A stretch of 22,191 nucleotides of DNA from an uncultured Atopobiaceae bacterium (GTDB taxonomy: Bacteria; Actinomycetota; Coriobacteriia; Coriobacteriales; Atopobiaceae), in the NCBI GenBank assembly GCA_905235165.1, contig CAJOKK010000004.1:1-22191 (forward strand), in the 5' to 3' direction. Below are positions 15,365 through 22,191 of the stretch, piece after piece. Positions within the stretch are counted from its first letter, which is position 1, and every line of letters starts with the position of its first letter. Below the pieces are notes generated by a model. The model was given only the letters and a program-made list of their open reading frames with translations. It was not told the DNA's origin and searched no databases. The position numbers were made by a program, and so were the translations under genes.

Positions 15365-17172
15365 TCGTCGTCCACCTTCAGGACGGCCAGGAAGGCCTCC
15401 TGCGGCACTTCTACCGAGCCGATGGACTTCATGCGCTTCTTGCCTTCCTTCTGCTTCTCGAGCAGCTTGCGCTTACGGGTGATGTCGCCGCCGTAGCACT
15501 TGGCCAGAACGTCCTTACGCACCGCCTTCACGGTGGAGCGGCTGATGATCTTGTTGCCGATGGCACCCTGGATGGGCACCTCGAACTGCTGGCGCGGGAT
15601 GATCTCCTTGAGCTTGTCGCAGAGGCCGCGACCGAGCGTGTAGGCCTTGTCCCTGTGCACGATGAAGCTAAGGGCGTCGACCTCCTCGCCCGCAAGCAGG
15701 ATGTCGAGCTTCACCAGGTCGGACGGACGGTAGTCGCTGAACTCGTAGTCGAGCGAGGCATAGCCCTTGGTGCGACTCTTGAGCTGGTCGAAGAAGTCGA
15801 GGATGAGCTCGCCGAGCGGAATGTAGAAGGTCAGCTCGACCGAGTTCTCGGCCAGGTAGACCATGTTGTCTTGGATACCGCGATGGTCAACGACGAGCTG
15901 GATGACGGCTCCCATGTACTCGGGCGGCACGATGATGCTCGCCTTGAGGTAGGGTTCCTCGATATGCTCGATCTTCTCGGGAGCGGGCAGGTCCTGCGGG
16001 CTCTTGATCTCGAGCATCTCGCCAGCGGTCGTGTAGACGTGATAGTCCACCGAAGGGCTCGTGCCGATGAGGGCGAGGCCGAACTCGCGCTCGAGGCGCT
16101 CCTTGACGACCTCCATGTGAAGGAGGCCGAGGAAGCCCACGCGGAAGCCGAAGCCCAGCGCTACCGAGGTCTCGGGAGACCAGGTGAGCGAGGGATCGTT
16201 CACGCGCAGCTTCTCAAGGGCGTCACGAAGGTTCTCGTATTCCTTGTTGTCGATCGGGAAGAGGCCCGTGAAGACCATGGGCTTTGCCTCGCGATAGCCC
16301 GGAAGCGGCTCGGGGGTGCGCTTGGCGTCGTAGGTGAGGGTGTCGCCCACATGCACGGCGCCCGGATCCTTGAGACCGGTGACCACGTAGCCCACCTCGC
16401 CCACGCCGAGCTCGGGCAGGGGCGTCTCGAGCGGACGCTTCACGCCCACGTCGTCAACGAGGAAGGAGGAGTCGGCCTGCATCATGTAGAGCGTGTCGCC
16501 CGGACGGATGCGGCCGTCAAAGACACGCACCGTGGCCACGACGCCGCGATAGGCGTCGAAATAGGAGTCGAGAATGAGGGCCTTGAGCGGGGCATCGTAG
16601 TCGCCCTCGGGCGGGCTAACGAGAAAGACGATGCTCTCGAGCAGGTCATGGATGCCCTCGCCCGTCTTACCCGAGACGCAGACGGCGTCCTCAGCGGGAA
16701 TGGCCAGGGCGTCCTCGATCTCTGCACGGACGCGCTCAGGTTCGGCGCTCGGCAGGTCGATCTTGTTGATGGCCGGCACGATGTCGAGGTTAGCGTTCAT
16801 GGCGAGCATGGCGTTGGAGACAGTCTGGGCCTCAACGCCCTGCGTGGCGTCCACCACGAGAACGGCACCTTCGCAGGCGGCAAGGCTGCGCGAGACCTCG
16901 TAGGTGAAGTCCACGTGGCCCGGCGTATCGATCAGGTTGAAGTGGTACGTCTCCCCATCATCTGCATCATAGGTAACGCGAACGGCGTTACTCTTGATGG
17001 TGATGCCTCGCTCGCGCTCGATGTCCATGGTGTCAAGAAGCTGCGACTCCATGTCGCGCTCCTCCACCGTATGGGTGAGCTCGAGGATGCGGTCAGAGAT
17101 GGTCGACTTGCCGTGGTCGATGTGCGCAACGATCGAGAAGTTGCGAATATGTGAGGTATCGTATGTATTCAT
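15361..17172 (-). CDS. lepA: Elongation factor 4 (LepA), ribosome-associated GTPase
   Basis: EF4/LepA, a translational GTPase that acts on ribosomes in initiation or back-translocation. The 603-residue product has G1 AHIDHGKST (16-24), the switch RGITIKS (55-61), G3 DTPGH (82-86) and G4 NKID (136-139). It also has the LepA-specific C-terminal domain with the RKRKLLEKQKEGKKRMK helix near the end. The length matches the family. The ATG at 17172 has no Shine-Dalgarno sequence; the seven preceding bases are TCTCCTC and before them is TATTAT, which suggests a leaderless transcript. No alternative start precedes the conserved IRNFSIVAHIDHGK segment. It heads the lepA-dusB-nagZ-hemW operon and is divergent from rpsT. 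Confidence 0.97.
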   Translation of the reverse strand: MNTYDTSHIRNFSIVAHIDHGKSTISDRILELTHTVEERDMESQLLDTMDIERERGITIKSNAVRVTYDADDGETYHFNLIDTPGHVDFTYEVSRSLAACEGAVLVVDATQGVEAQTVSNAMLAMNANLDIVPAINKIDLPSAEPERVRAEIEDALAIPAEDAVCVSGKTGEGIHDLLESIVFLVSPPEGDYDAPLKALILDSYFDAYRGVVATVRVFDGRIRPGDTLYMMQADSSFLVDDVGVKRPLETPLPELGVGEVGYVVTGLKDPGAVHVGDTLTYDAKRTPEPLPGYREAKPMVFTGLFPIDNKEYENLRDALEKLRVNDPSLTWSPETSVALGFGFRVGFLGLLHMEVVKERLEREFGLALIGTSPSVDYHVYTTAGEMLEIKSPQDLPAPEKIEHIEEPYLKASIIVPPEYMGAVIQLVVDHRGIQDNMVYLAENSVELTFYIPLGELILDFFDQLKSRTKGYASLDYEFSDYRPSDLVKLDILLAGEEVDALSFIVHRDKAYTLGRGLCDKLKEIIPRQQFEVPIQGAIGNKIISRSTVKAVRKDVLAKCYGGDITRKRKLLEKQKEGKKRMKSIGSVEVPQEAFLAVLKVDDE

Positions 17173-17179
17173 GAGGAGA

Positions 17180-17185
17180 ATAATA
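17180..17185 (-). promoter_or_regulatory. Candidate -10 of a leaderless lepA promoter
   Basis: TATTAT on the minus strand ends seven bases before the lepA ATG, the spacing expected when transcription starts at the start codon. The -35 region is poor (AGCACG at 17 bp). It overlaps the proposed rpsT -35 box. Confidence 0.45.
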
Positions 17186-17213
17186 GACCAAATTCACCCA
17201 AGCGTGCTATACT
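17184..17213 (+). promoter_or_regulatory. Candidate rpsT promoter
   Basis: TAGACC (17184-17189) and TATACT (17208-17213) are separated by 18 bp. Transcription would start near 17220 and give a leader of about 60 nt before the GTG at 17280. The -35 box shares two bases with the lepA -10. Confidence 0.5.
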
Positions 17214-17279
17214 CACCGAGTTGACCTCGCCGTGTCTCAGCGTAGAGGCCTCAAAGTTCATGACCGAAAGGGTAAGCAC

Positions 17280-17543
17280 GTGGCTAACATCAAGTCTCAG
17301 AAGAAGCGTATCAAGACCGCCGAGAAGGCTCGTCAGCGCAACAAGGCAGTTCGTTCCGAGCTCAAGACCTATATCAAGAAGGTTCGCGTGGCCGTCGAGG
17401 CCGGCGATGCCGAGGCTGCACAGGCTGCCGCCAACGCCGCCAACCGCAAGCTCGACAAGGCTGCCTCCAAGGGCATCATCCACAAGAACCAGGCTGCCAA
17501 GCGCAAGAGCGGTGTCCAGAATCTGGTGAACACCATCAAGTAG
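17280..17543 (+). CDS. rpsT: 30S ribosomal protein S20
   Basis: Small basic 16S rRNA-binding protein. The 87-residue product starts MANIKSQKKRIKTAEKARQR and ends GVQNLVNTIK, with the Lys/Ala-rich helical pattern and the ASKGIIHKNQAAKRKS segment of the family. The GTG at 17280 is chosen because it gives the universal MANIKSQ start and has GAAAGGGT upstream; the frame is open for 16 more codons but these do not look like S20. A strong terminator follows. Divergence from lepA and proximity to holA match many bacterial genomes. Confidence 0.97.
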   Translation: MANIKSQKKRIKTAEKARQRNKAVRSELKTYIKKVRVAVEAGDAEAAQAAANAANRKLDKAASKGIIHKNQAAKRKSGVQNLVNTIK

Positions 17544-17566
17544 CTTCTGAGCTTCATCAAATCTGC

Positions 17567-17601
17567 AAAAAGGACCCGAGGTGCTGCCCGGGTCCTTTTT
17601 T
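17567..17601 (+). terminator. Intrinsic terminator of rpsT
   Basis: AAAAAGGACCCG (17567-17578) and CGGGTCCTTTTTT (17589-17601) form a seven-pair GC stem extended by A-T pairs, with a ten-base loop and six T residues. This is a textbook Rho-independent terminator. Confidence 0.9.
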
Positions 17602-17648
17602 GTGCGGTACGGCGGCCCTTGGATGCCTCTTTGGAGAGGCAATGGGGC

Positions 17649-17654
17649 TATAGT
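17649..17654 (+). promoter_or_regulatory. Candidate -10 of holA
   Basis: TATAGT lies about 27 bases before the holA ATG, with a GGAGG ribosome site between. No clear -35 box is seen. Immediately upstream a small perfect hairpin, GCCTCT-TTGG-AGAGGC (17625-17640), occupies the -35 area and could be an operator or chance. Confidence 0.4.
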
Positions 17655-17680
17655 AGAGTGCGGTCAAACAGGGAGGGAAG

Positions 17681-18652
17681 ATGGCTCAGGAACAGACAGG
17701 AAGCGGGCTTCTCCCCGCCTACCTCATCGTGGGGTCCGACGACCTCAAGCGCCGCCAGGCAACGACGCGCCTCAAGGCCCGCCTCGACGAGGGCTTCTCG
17801 GCCTTCAACCTCGACGAGAGAATCGCCACGCCCGACCTTGAGCCTGCCGACATCCTCTCTTCTCTCAACACGCTTCCCATGGGAGACAGCTTCCGCCTCG
17901 TCATGATCGAGCGCGCAGAGAAGCTGCCCAAACCAGTCAGCGAGGCCATCATCAGCTACCTTGCCGACCCCAACCCCGCCTGCGTGCTCTGCCTGGTGGC
18001 CGAAAGCCTCGCCAAGTCCACCCGCCTCTATAAGGCCGTTGCCAAGGTTGGCAAGCAGTCCGTCATCAGCTGCGCCCCCAAGAAGCGCTGGGAGCTGCCG
18101 CCCGTCGTGATCAAGATGGCGAGCGTCTACGGCGTGCGCATGGATCAGGCCGCGGCGGCCGAGCTCGTTAGCCGCGTGGGCGAGTCCACCACCATGCTTG
18201 ACTCGCAGCTCAAGGTCTTGAGCGAGTATTGCCGCGACGCCGGCGTCATCACCCTTCAAGACGTCGAAAAGAACATCACACGCACGGCCGAAGTCAAACC
18301 CTGGGACCTGCTCGATGCCGTAAGCCAGCGCGACGCAGCCAAGGCTCTTTCGCTCTACCGGCTCATGCAAAATCCCTCGCAGGTGGCACTCTGCTCACTT
18401 CTTACCTCACGGCTGCGCGAGCTGATCTGTGCGCGCTCGCTCGACGCACGCGGTCAGGGCGCCATGCTCGGCTCTGAGCTTGGCAAGCAAGCCTGGCAGG
18501 TTAAGAACCACCTCAACTGGGCGCGGCGCTTCCCTAACGGGGCACTTGAGCACGACCTTGTTGCCTGCGCTCGCTGTGACCAAGCCCTCAAGAGCGGTGC
18601 CGACCCTAACGTAGCCTTCACCGAACTCGTCGTCACCATCTGTGTCGGTTAG
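17681..18652 (+). CDS. holA: DNA polymerase III delta subunit
   Basis: Clamp-loader delta subunit, which opens the beta sliding clamp in the replisome. The 323-residue product has the delta-family N-terminus (LLPAYLIVGSDDLKRRQATT) and the LPMGDSFRLVMIERAEKLPK strand-turn region (about 65-84). YLADPNPACVLCLVAESLAK follows, and then the C-terminal collar helices (WDLLDAVSQRDAAKALSLYRLM; SLLTSRLRELI). No P-loop is present, as expected for delta. The length is normal. The ATG at 17681 is preceded by GGGAGGGAAG. It follows rpsT on the same strand but is separated from it by a terminator. Confidence 0.9.
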   Translation: MAQEQTGSGLLPAYLIVGSDDLKRRQATTRLKARLDEGFSAFNLDERIATPDLEPADILSSLNTLPMGDSFRLVMIERAEKLPKPVSEAIISYLADPNPACVLCLVAESLAKSTRLYKAVAKVGKQSVISCAPKKRWELPPVVIKMASVYGVRMDQAAAAELVSRVGESTTMLDSQLKVLSEYCRDAGVITLQDVEKNITRTAEVKPWDLLDAVSQRDAAKALSLYRLMQNPSQVALCSLLTSRLRELICARSLDARGQGAMLGSELGKQAWQVKNHLNWARRFPNGALEHDLVACARCDQALKSGADPNVAFTELVVTICVG

Positions 18653-18836
18653 CAAAGCCGGTCTGCGTTTGCCCCGCTCGAAGGTGGCTGTCCACAACTC
18701 GAACAAAAACGCCTGTTTAAGATGCGTTCGAGGAACAGTTCTCGACCTATAACAAAATAGCAATAGCAGTGTCGCTCACCTGCGGCTGATAATTATCGTT
18801 GGTCGCTAAAAGTCGTCCTAACAAGGGGTGATCGAC
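18653..18836 (+). other. Intergenic region upstream of the transglutaminase-like gene, with inverted repeats
   Basis: A non-coding stretch of 184 bp. It contains an inverted repeat, CTCGAAC (18698-18704) and GTTCGAG (18726-18732), with a further CTCGAA at 18677. A perfect 10-bp palindrome, GATAATTATC (18788-18797), overlaps a possible -10 hexamer GATAAT. No T-tract follows the hairpin, so it is not an obvious holA terminator. Operator function is possible but unproven. Confidence 0.4.
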
Positions 18837-21374
18837 ATGAGAAACTGCAAACAGTTCAAAACAAGTGGCCAAAAAGGAGTAAAGAGCTTGAGGCTTTTCG
18901 TCTCGCTCCTTCTCTTGCTAGCGCTTGGGCTCGTCGTCGGAAGCCCCCATCAAGCCTTTGCTGACACGGGCGATGAACCCGATGCCCTGGCAGCCACGCA
19001 AAGCGACGATGACATTATCGCGAAGTACCCTGAGCTGGCCGATCTGGTTCTGGATCATTTTGTCACCCGCAATGAAGAATGGGTAGACCTAACTCCCTAC
19101 AACATCGGCTACGATGACTTCGGCGAACTGTACAAAGCCATTCTCATCAAGCACCCAGAGCTCTTTGACGTGCGGACGGGTTACAACGGAGCAATTCTCT
19201 ACCCGATGGAAAGATACCAGCCCCTGTTTATCTACCCTGACAAACCATACGAAGAAATCGTATCCATGCGGCAAACGTTGGCGAGAGGCATCGCACATGC
19301 CATGTCTTGGATTCCCGCCGATGGCAGCGATCTCGAAAAGGCAAAGGCAGCACATGATTTTCTCACCGCTCATGTGACCTATGATAGTGCCACCTACAAT
19401 TCAAATCCCACTGGCAGCTGGAGCGATTCCGAAGTCACGACCTACGGCAGCATTCTTACCGAGCATGAGCACTTTGGTCCCTATTGCGCTTATGGCCCTC
19501 TGGTTGAGCATAGTGCCGTATGCGAGGGCATCTCGTACGCATACAAGCTGTTGATGGACCAATCCGGCATTCCATGCGAGTATGTAACCAATCCCAAGGA
19601 TCATCACGGATGGAATCACGTCATGGTTGACGGCGAGTGGTACAACGTGGACGCAACATGGGATTTACCACCATATTATAATTTAATTACTACTGAATTC
19701 TATATGTATTGGGAACCCGATTGTCTAAGATACAATTACTTCCTCAAAAGTGATGATTTCATTGAAGCACTTGACCAGTCTAAGAATAAAGAAGAACATG
19801 TAGATTATCATAACAAGTATACAAATTCTAAAATATATGCAACTAGCACTCTATTTGATGAGTATGAAGATGCATATTGGGAAGGCTTCTGCCTGCCTGA
19901 TGCAACGTATTATCTGCATGAAAAGACTCAGGTTGAGTCCTTCGATCTCTCAAGCCAAGATATTACGCTCAACCTAGGCGAAACCGCTCCGCTCAGCGTC
20001 CAAAATGTCGTTCCCTCCAAAATCAATCCGCTTGCCTCCAGATGGACTTCTTCTAACGAGAGTGTTGCCTACGTGTGCGCAGACGGCACTATCGTGGCAG
20101 TTGGAGAGGGCACCGCGGTCATCACCTGCACCATGGGAGACGAGGACCTGCCCTGCGTGGCCGACAATTCAAACGAGGTAACGCAGATCTGCACCGTCAC
20201 CGTGGCACAGGAAGCGTCCAAGACGTCCATCCAAAACGCCATCGTTGATTCCATCGAGGACCAGGAGTACACCGGCGAGGCCATCGAGCCGCTGCCCGTG
20301 GTCACGCTCGACGGAGAAACGCTCGTCATGGACCAGGATTACGAGCTTTCATTCGAGAACAACATCGAAGTGGGCCAGGCAAAGATCATCATTACCGGCA
20401 TCGGCAACTATGAAGACAGCATAAGCGTCACCTTCGAGATCGTTGCCCCCGTCGAAGAGCCTGAAGTTGAGTTTACGACCGCACAACTTCTCCTCGGCAA
20501 GCAGCTCATCATGCGCTTTGGCCTCTCCGTGCCTGATGGCATCGACGTGAGCGACGGCCAAGCAGTCTTCTCCATTGGTGGCAACGCGGCACGTACGTCA
20601 GAAGCGATTCCCTTTGCCGAGGCCGAAAAAGACGAGGGGAGCGGAACCCACGGCTTCTACTTCGAGCTCTCCTCTGTTGAGATGGGCGAGCCTATCACCT
20701 GCACCTTCACCTATGGGGATCAGGAAGTAACACGCGTCGCCTCCGTTGAGGACTATGTGCAGGCACTCGACGCATATGCCGATGAACACCCCGAAACCGC
20801 CAGACCCCTCATACTGAACTGTGCGCACGCCGTCTTGAATTACGGGCACTACGTACAGCCCTACCTCGCAGAGCATGCTGCAACTCCGTGGGAGTATGGC
20901 GTTGCCTATAAGACCGTGGACAATTACTACCAGGACATGAATGACGTCGCAAACGCAGCTTATTCCCTGAGTTCACTGCAGCTGAACGTTGACGGCGAAG
21001 GCGGAGATGACATTGTCCTCTCGGCCAACCTGAGCTTGGACTCTTACACCAAGTTCACCATGACCATTGCGCCTAAGGTCTCGGGAACAGACGTTACGAT
21101 CAGCAGCGTAGCATTCGGCGAAGAGCCGTGTGAGGTCGAGCAGCTGAGCAACGGAAGCTACCGCATTAGCATAGACGGCATAAAGGCCTACCAGCTTTGT
21201 GATACGGTCACCATTAAAGGAACGGTAGACGGTGAGTCCTTCACGGTTACTACCAGCCCGATGATCTATGCTCGTGCCGTACTACTTGGCGACTTCGACG
21301 AAACGCAGAAAGAGGCCTTGACGTCACTCTACAACTACTACGACTGGTCTGCAAGGATAATGGGTCGGGTCTAG
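18837..21374 (+). CDS. Secreted transglutaminase-like surface protein with Ig-like domains
   Basis: Predicted exported protein of 845 residues. The signal peptide covers residues 1-42 (basic start, LRLFVSLLLLLALGLVV core, cleavage after QAFA). A transglutaminase-like cysteine-peptidase fold spans about 165-280, with Cys 229 in AVCEGISYAYKLLM, His 261 in GWNHVMVDGEWYNV and Asp 272 in VDATWD, so the triad is intact. Around 365-457 is a bacterial Ig-like (BIG2-type) domain (VAYVCADGTIVAVGEGTAVI). At about 463-537 is a YTGEAIEPLPVV...GIGNYEDS repeat of the kind common in gut actinobacterial and clostridial surface proteins. The last 300 residues have no named family I can give. No LPXTG or membrane anchor is seen. 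ATG 18837 is chosen over an in-frame GTG at 18828 because the latter is part of the AAGGGGTG ribosome site. Confidence 0.85.
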   Translation: MRNCKQFKTSGQKGVKSLRLFVSLLLLLALGLVVGSPHQAFADTGDEPDALAATQSDDDIIAKYPELADLVLDHFVTRNEEWVDLTPYNIGYDDFGELYKAILIKHPELFDVRTGYNGAILYPMERYQPLFIYPDKPYEEIVSMRQTLARGIAHAMSWIPADGSDLEKAKAAHDFLTAHVTYDSATYNSNPTGSWSDSEVTTYGSILTEHEHFGPYCAYGPLVEHSAVCEGISYAYKLLMDQSGIPCEYVTNPKDHHGWNHVMVDGEWYNVDATWDLPPYYNLITTEFYMYWEPDCLRYNYFLKSDDFIEALDQSKNKEEHVDYHNKYTNSKIYATSTLFDEYEDAYWEGFCLPDATYYLHEKTQVESFDLSSQDITLNLGETAPLSVQNVVPSKINPLASRWTSSNESVAYVCADGTIVAVGEGTAVITCTMGDEDLPCVADNSNEVTQICTVTVAQEASKTSIQNAIVDSIEDQEYTGEAIEPLPVVTLDGETLVMDQDYELSFENNIEVGQAKIIITGIGNYEDSISVTFEIVAPVEEPEVEFTTAQLLLGKQLIMRFGLSVPDGIDVSDGQAVFSIGGNAARTSEAIPFAEAEKDEGSGTHGFYFELSSVEMGEPITCTFTYGDQEVTRVASVEDYVQALDAYADEHPETARPLILNCAHAVLNYGHYVQPYLAEHAATPWEYGVAYKTVDNYYQDMNDVANAAYSLSSLQLNVDGEGGDDIVLSANLSLDSYTKFTMTIAPKVSGTDVTISSVAFGEEPCEVEQLSNGSYRISIDGIKAYQLCDTVTIKGTVDGESFTVTTSPMIYARAVLLGDFDETQKEALTSLYNYYDWSARIMGRV

Positions 21375-21413
21375 GGTTTGCGCAGCAAGGCACAGCAGCC
21401 ATCCTGAACCGAA

Positions 21414-21451
21414 GGGCCCCTCTCGTCAATCTGGCGAGAGGGGCCCTCTTT
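21414..21451 (+). terminator. Strong hairpin terminator between convergent genes
   Basis: GGGCCCCTCTCG (21414-21425) and CGAGAGGGGCCC (21435-21446) form a perfect 12-bp stem with a nine-base loop, followed by TCTTT on the plus strand. It most likely ends the transglutaminase-like transcript. On the minus strand only TTCGGTT follows, so it may also weakly stop rsfS transcripts. Confidence 0.8.
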
Positions 21452-21482
21452 CATACCTCCGAAGAGGTAAACGTATCCGCAC

Positions 21483-21896
21483 CTAAGCCGACGGACCTTC
21501 CGTCGAAGGCTCGGCTTCCCAGGCCTGCTCGGCCATCTCGCCCTCCAGGCCCAGGTGCACACGCGGAGCCTCGCCCCAGAGGCGGTCGAGCCGGTAGAAA
21601 TCGCGAATCTCGGGCTTGAAGACGTGCGCCACCACCGAGCCGTAGTCAATCAGCACCCAGTTGGCACCGGCGCGACCTTCCACCGCGATGGGCTTCTCAC
21701 CGCAATTGGCCTTCACCTTCTCCTCGATGGCCTCGATCACGGCATCCAGCTGCGGTTTGTTAGCAGCCGTGCAGATCAGGAAGTAGTCGCAGACGTCGGA
21801 GAGGCCCGTCAGGTCAACCAGGGAGATGTCTGTGGCCTTCTTGTCATCGGCGGCAACCGCCGCCACCTTAGCAAGCTCGAGGGATGTAACTGCCAT
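21483..21896 (-). CDS. rsfS: Ribosomal silencing factor RsfS
   Basis: RsfS binds ribosomal protein L14 and blocks subunit joining under nutrient limitation. The 137-residue product has the family core DISLVDLTGLSDVCDYFLIC (23-42), GRAGANWVLIDYGSVVAHVF (about 74-93) and RDFYRLDRLWGEAP. The C-terminal 25 residues are an acidic tail beyond the conserved domain. The ATG at 21896 has AAAGGA upstream. It lies 34 bp after yqeK on the same strand, as in the conserved nadD-yqeK-rsfS cluster. Confidence 0.96.
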   Translation of the reverse strand: MAVTSLELAKVAAVAADDKKATDISLVDLTGLSDVCDYFLICTAANKPQLDAVIEAIEEKVKANCGEKPIAVEGRAGANWVLIDYGSVVAHVFKPEIRDFYRLDRLWGEAPRVHLGLEGEMAEQAWEAEPSTEGPSA

Positions 21897-21930
21897 GTGG
21901 GTCCTTTCTTGAAATACCAGCTTCAGCCGT

Positions 21931-22191
21931 TCAGTGCGTGCGTTGCAACACCAGCTTATTGTAAATGTCCAGTGTTCCGGGGTACAGATAGCGTTCGGTC
22001 TCGATCACGTAGGCAACGCCCTGGTAGAAGGAGGACCAGTAGACCTCCTCCAGCGGGGCCTGCTGCTCCACCAGCCTTCTCGTGGCCTCGATGGCAGCAA
22101 CCGCCTTGCGGCGTGGCTCGATGCCATCTGCCACAAAAAGCACCATGTCGAGCTTGCTCATGCTGGCAGAGCCCAGAGTGTGGCGCTCGAT
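21931..22191 (-). CDS. yqeK: YqeK-type HD-domain nucleotide hydrolase, C-terminal part, runs off the right edge
   Basis: The C-terminal 86 codons of an HD-family phosphohydrolase; YqeK is reported to cleave diadenosine tetraphosphate symmetrically. The visible part contains ERHTLGSASMSKLDMVLFVA followed by DGIEPRRK, which matches the last metal-binding segment and Asp of the HD domain, then the helical C-terminus. The HD motif itself and the start lie beyond the window. Position directly before rsfS supports the assignment. Confidence 0.88.
   Translation of the reverse strand: MERHTLGSASMSKLDMVLFVADGIEPRRKAVAAIEATRRLVEQQAPLEEVYWSSFYQGVAYVIETERYLYPGTLDIYNKLVLQRTH

Noticed and set aside
18698..18732. 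LexA box upstream of the transglutaminase-like gene
   Set aside because: The half sites TCGAAC and GTTCGA are present but are 21 bp apart instead of the four expected for an actinobacterial SOS box.

Overview
The window is a GC-rich bacterial chromosome segment whose gene content and order fit the class Coriobacteriia (an Olsenella, Atopobium or Collinsella-like actinobacterium). This assignment is inferred from synteny, GC content, the leaderless or non-ATG starts and the large secreted cell-wall-repeat proteins; no marker in the window settles the genus. Almost everything is a housekeeping gene with a recognisable family. The unusual parts are one intergenic repeat region, a membrane-anchored J-protein and two secreted surface proteins.

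Layout. Positions 1-1325 (minus strand) hold rpsO and the first 319 codons of pnp, separated by a GC-rich hairpin. Positions 1326-2089 are non-coding: the rpsO leader and promoter region, then two back-to-back arrays of palindromic units, both with a 52-bp period (family A, 1513-1734; family B, 1774-2073). Positions 2090-4249 (minus) encode a secreted cell-wall hydrolase with an acidic linker, glucan/choline-binding-like aromatic repeats and a C-terminal NlpC/P60 domain. Positions 4398-11554 (minus) form a tight operon in the order dnaJ-like (membrane), dnaJ, mtaB, phoH, ybeY, dgkA, era, recO. Positions 11743-17172 (minus) form a second operon, lepA-dusB-nagZ-hemW, with stop/start overlaps at lepA-dusB and nagZ-hemW. 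Divergent from lepA are rpsT (17280-17543, plus) with a strong terminator, holA (17681-18652, plus) and a large secreted transglutaminase-like surface protein (18837-21374, plus). A perfect 12-bp hairpin separates this from rsfS and the 3' part of yqeK on the minus strand (21483-22191).

How the genes fit together. The minus-strand block from lepA to recO covers translation and ribosome quality (lepA, era, ybeY), tRNA modification (dusB, mtaB), protein folding (two J-proteins), heme handling (hemW), envelope lipid and peptidoglycan turnover (dgkA, nagZ) and DNA repair (recO). It resembles the classical lepA-hemW-hrcA-dnaJ-phoH-ybeY-era-recO neighbourhood, but no hrcA is present. A J-protein with a transmembrane C-terminus sits at that place. 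rsfS and yqeK are two members of the conserved nadD-yqeK-rsfS cluster.

I see no rRNA, tRNA, CRISPR array, insertion sequence, prophage or obvious defence island. The best candidates for something undescribed are the two 52-bp hairpin arrays (one shows a compensatory base change in its stem) and the membrane-anchored zinc-finger J-protein.
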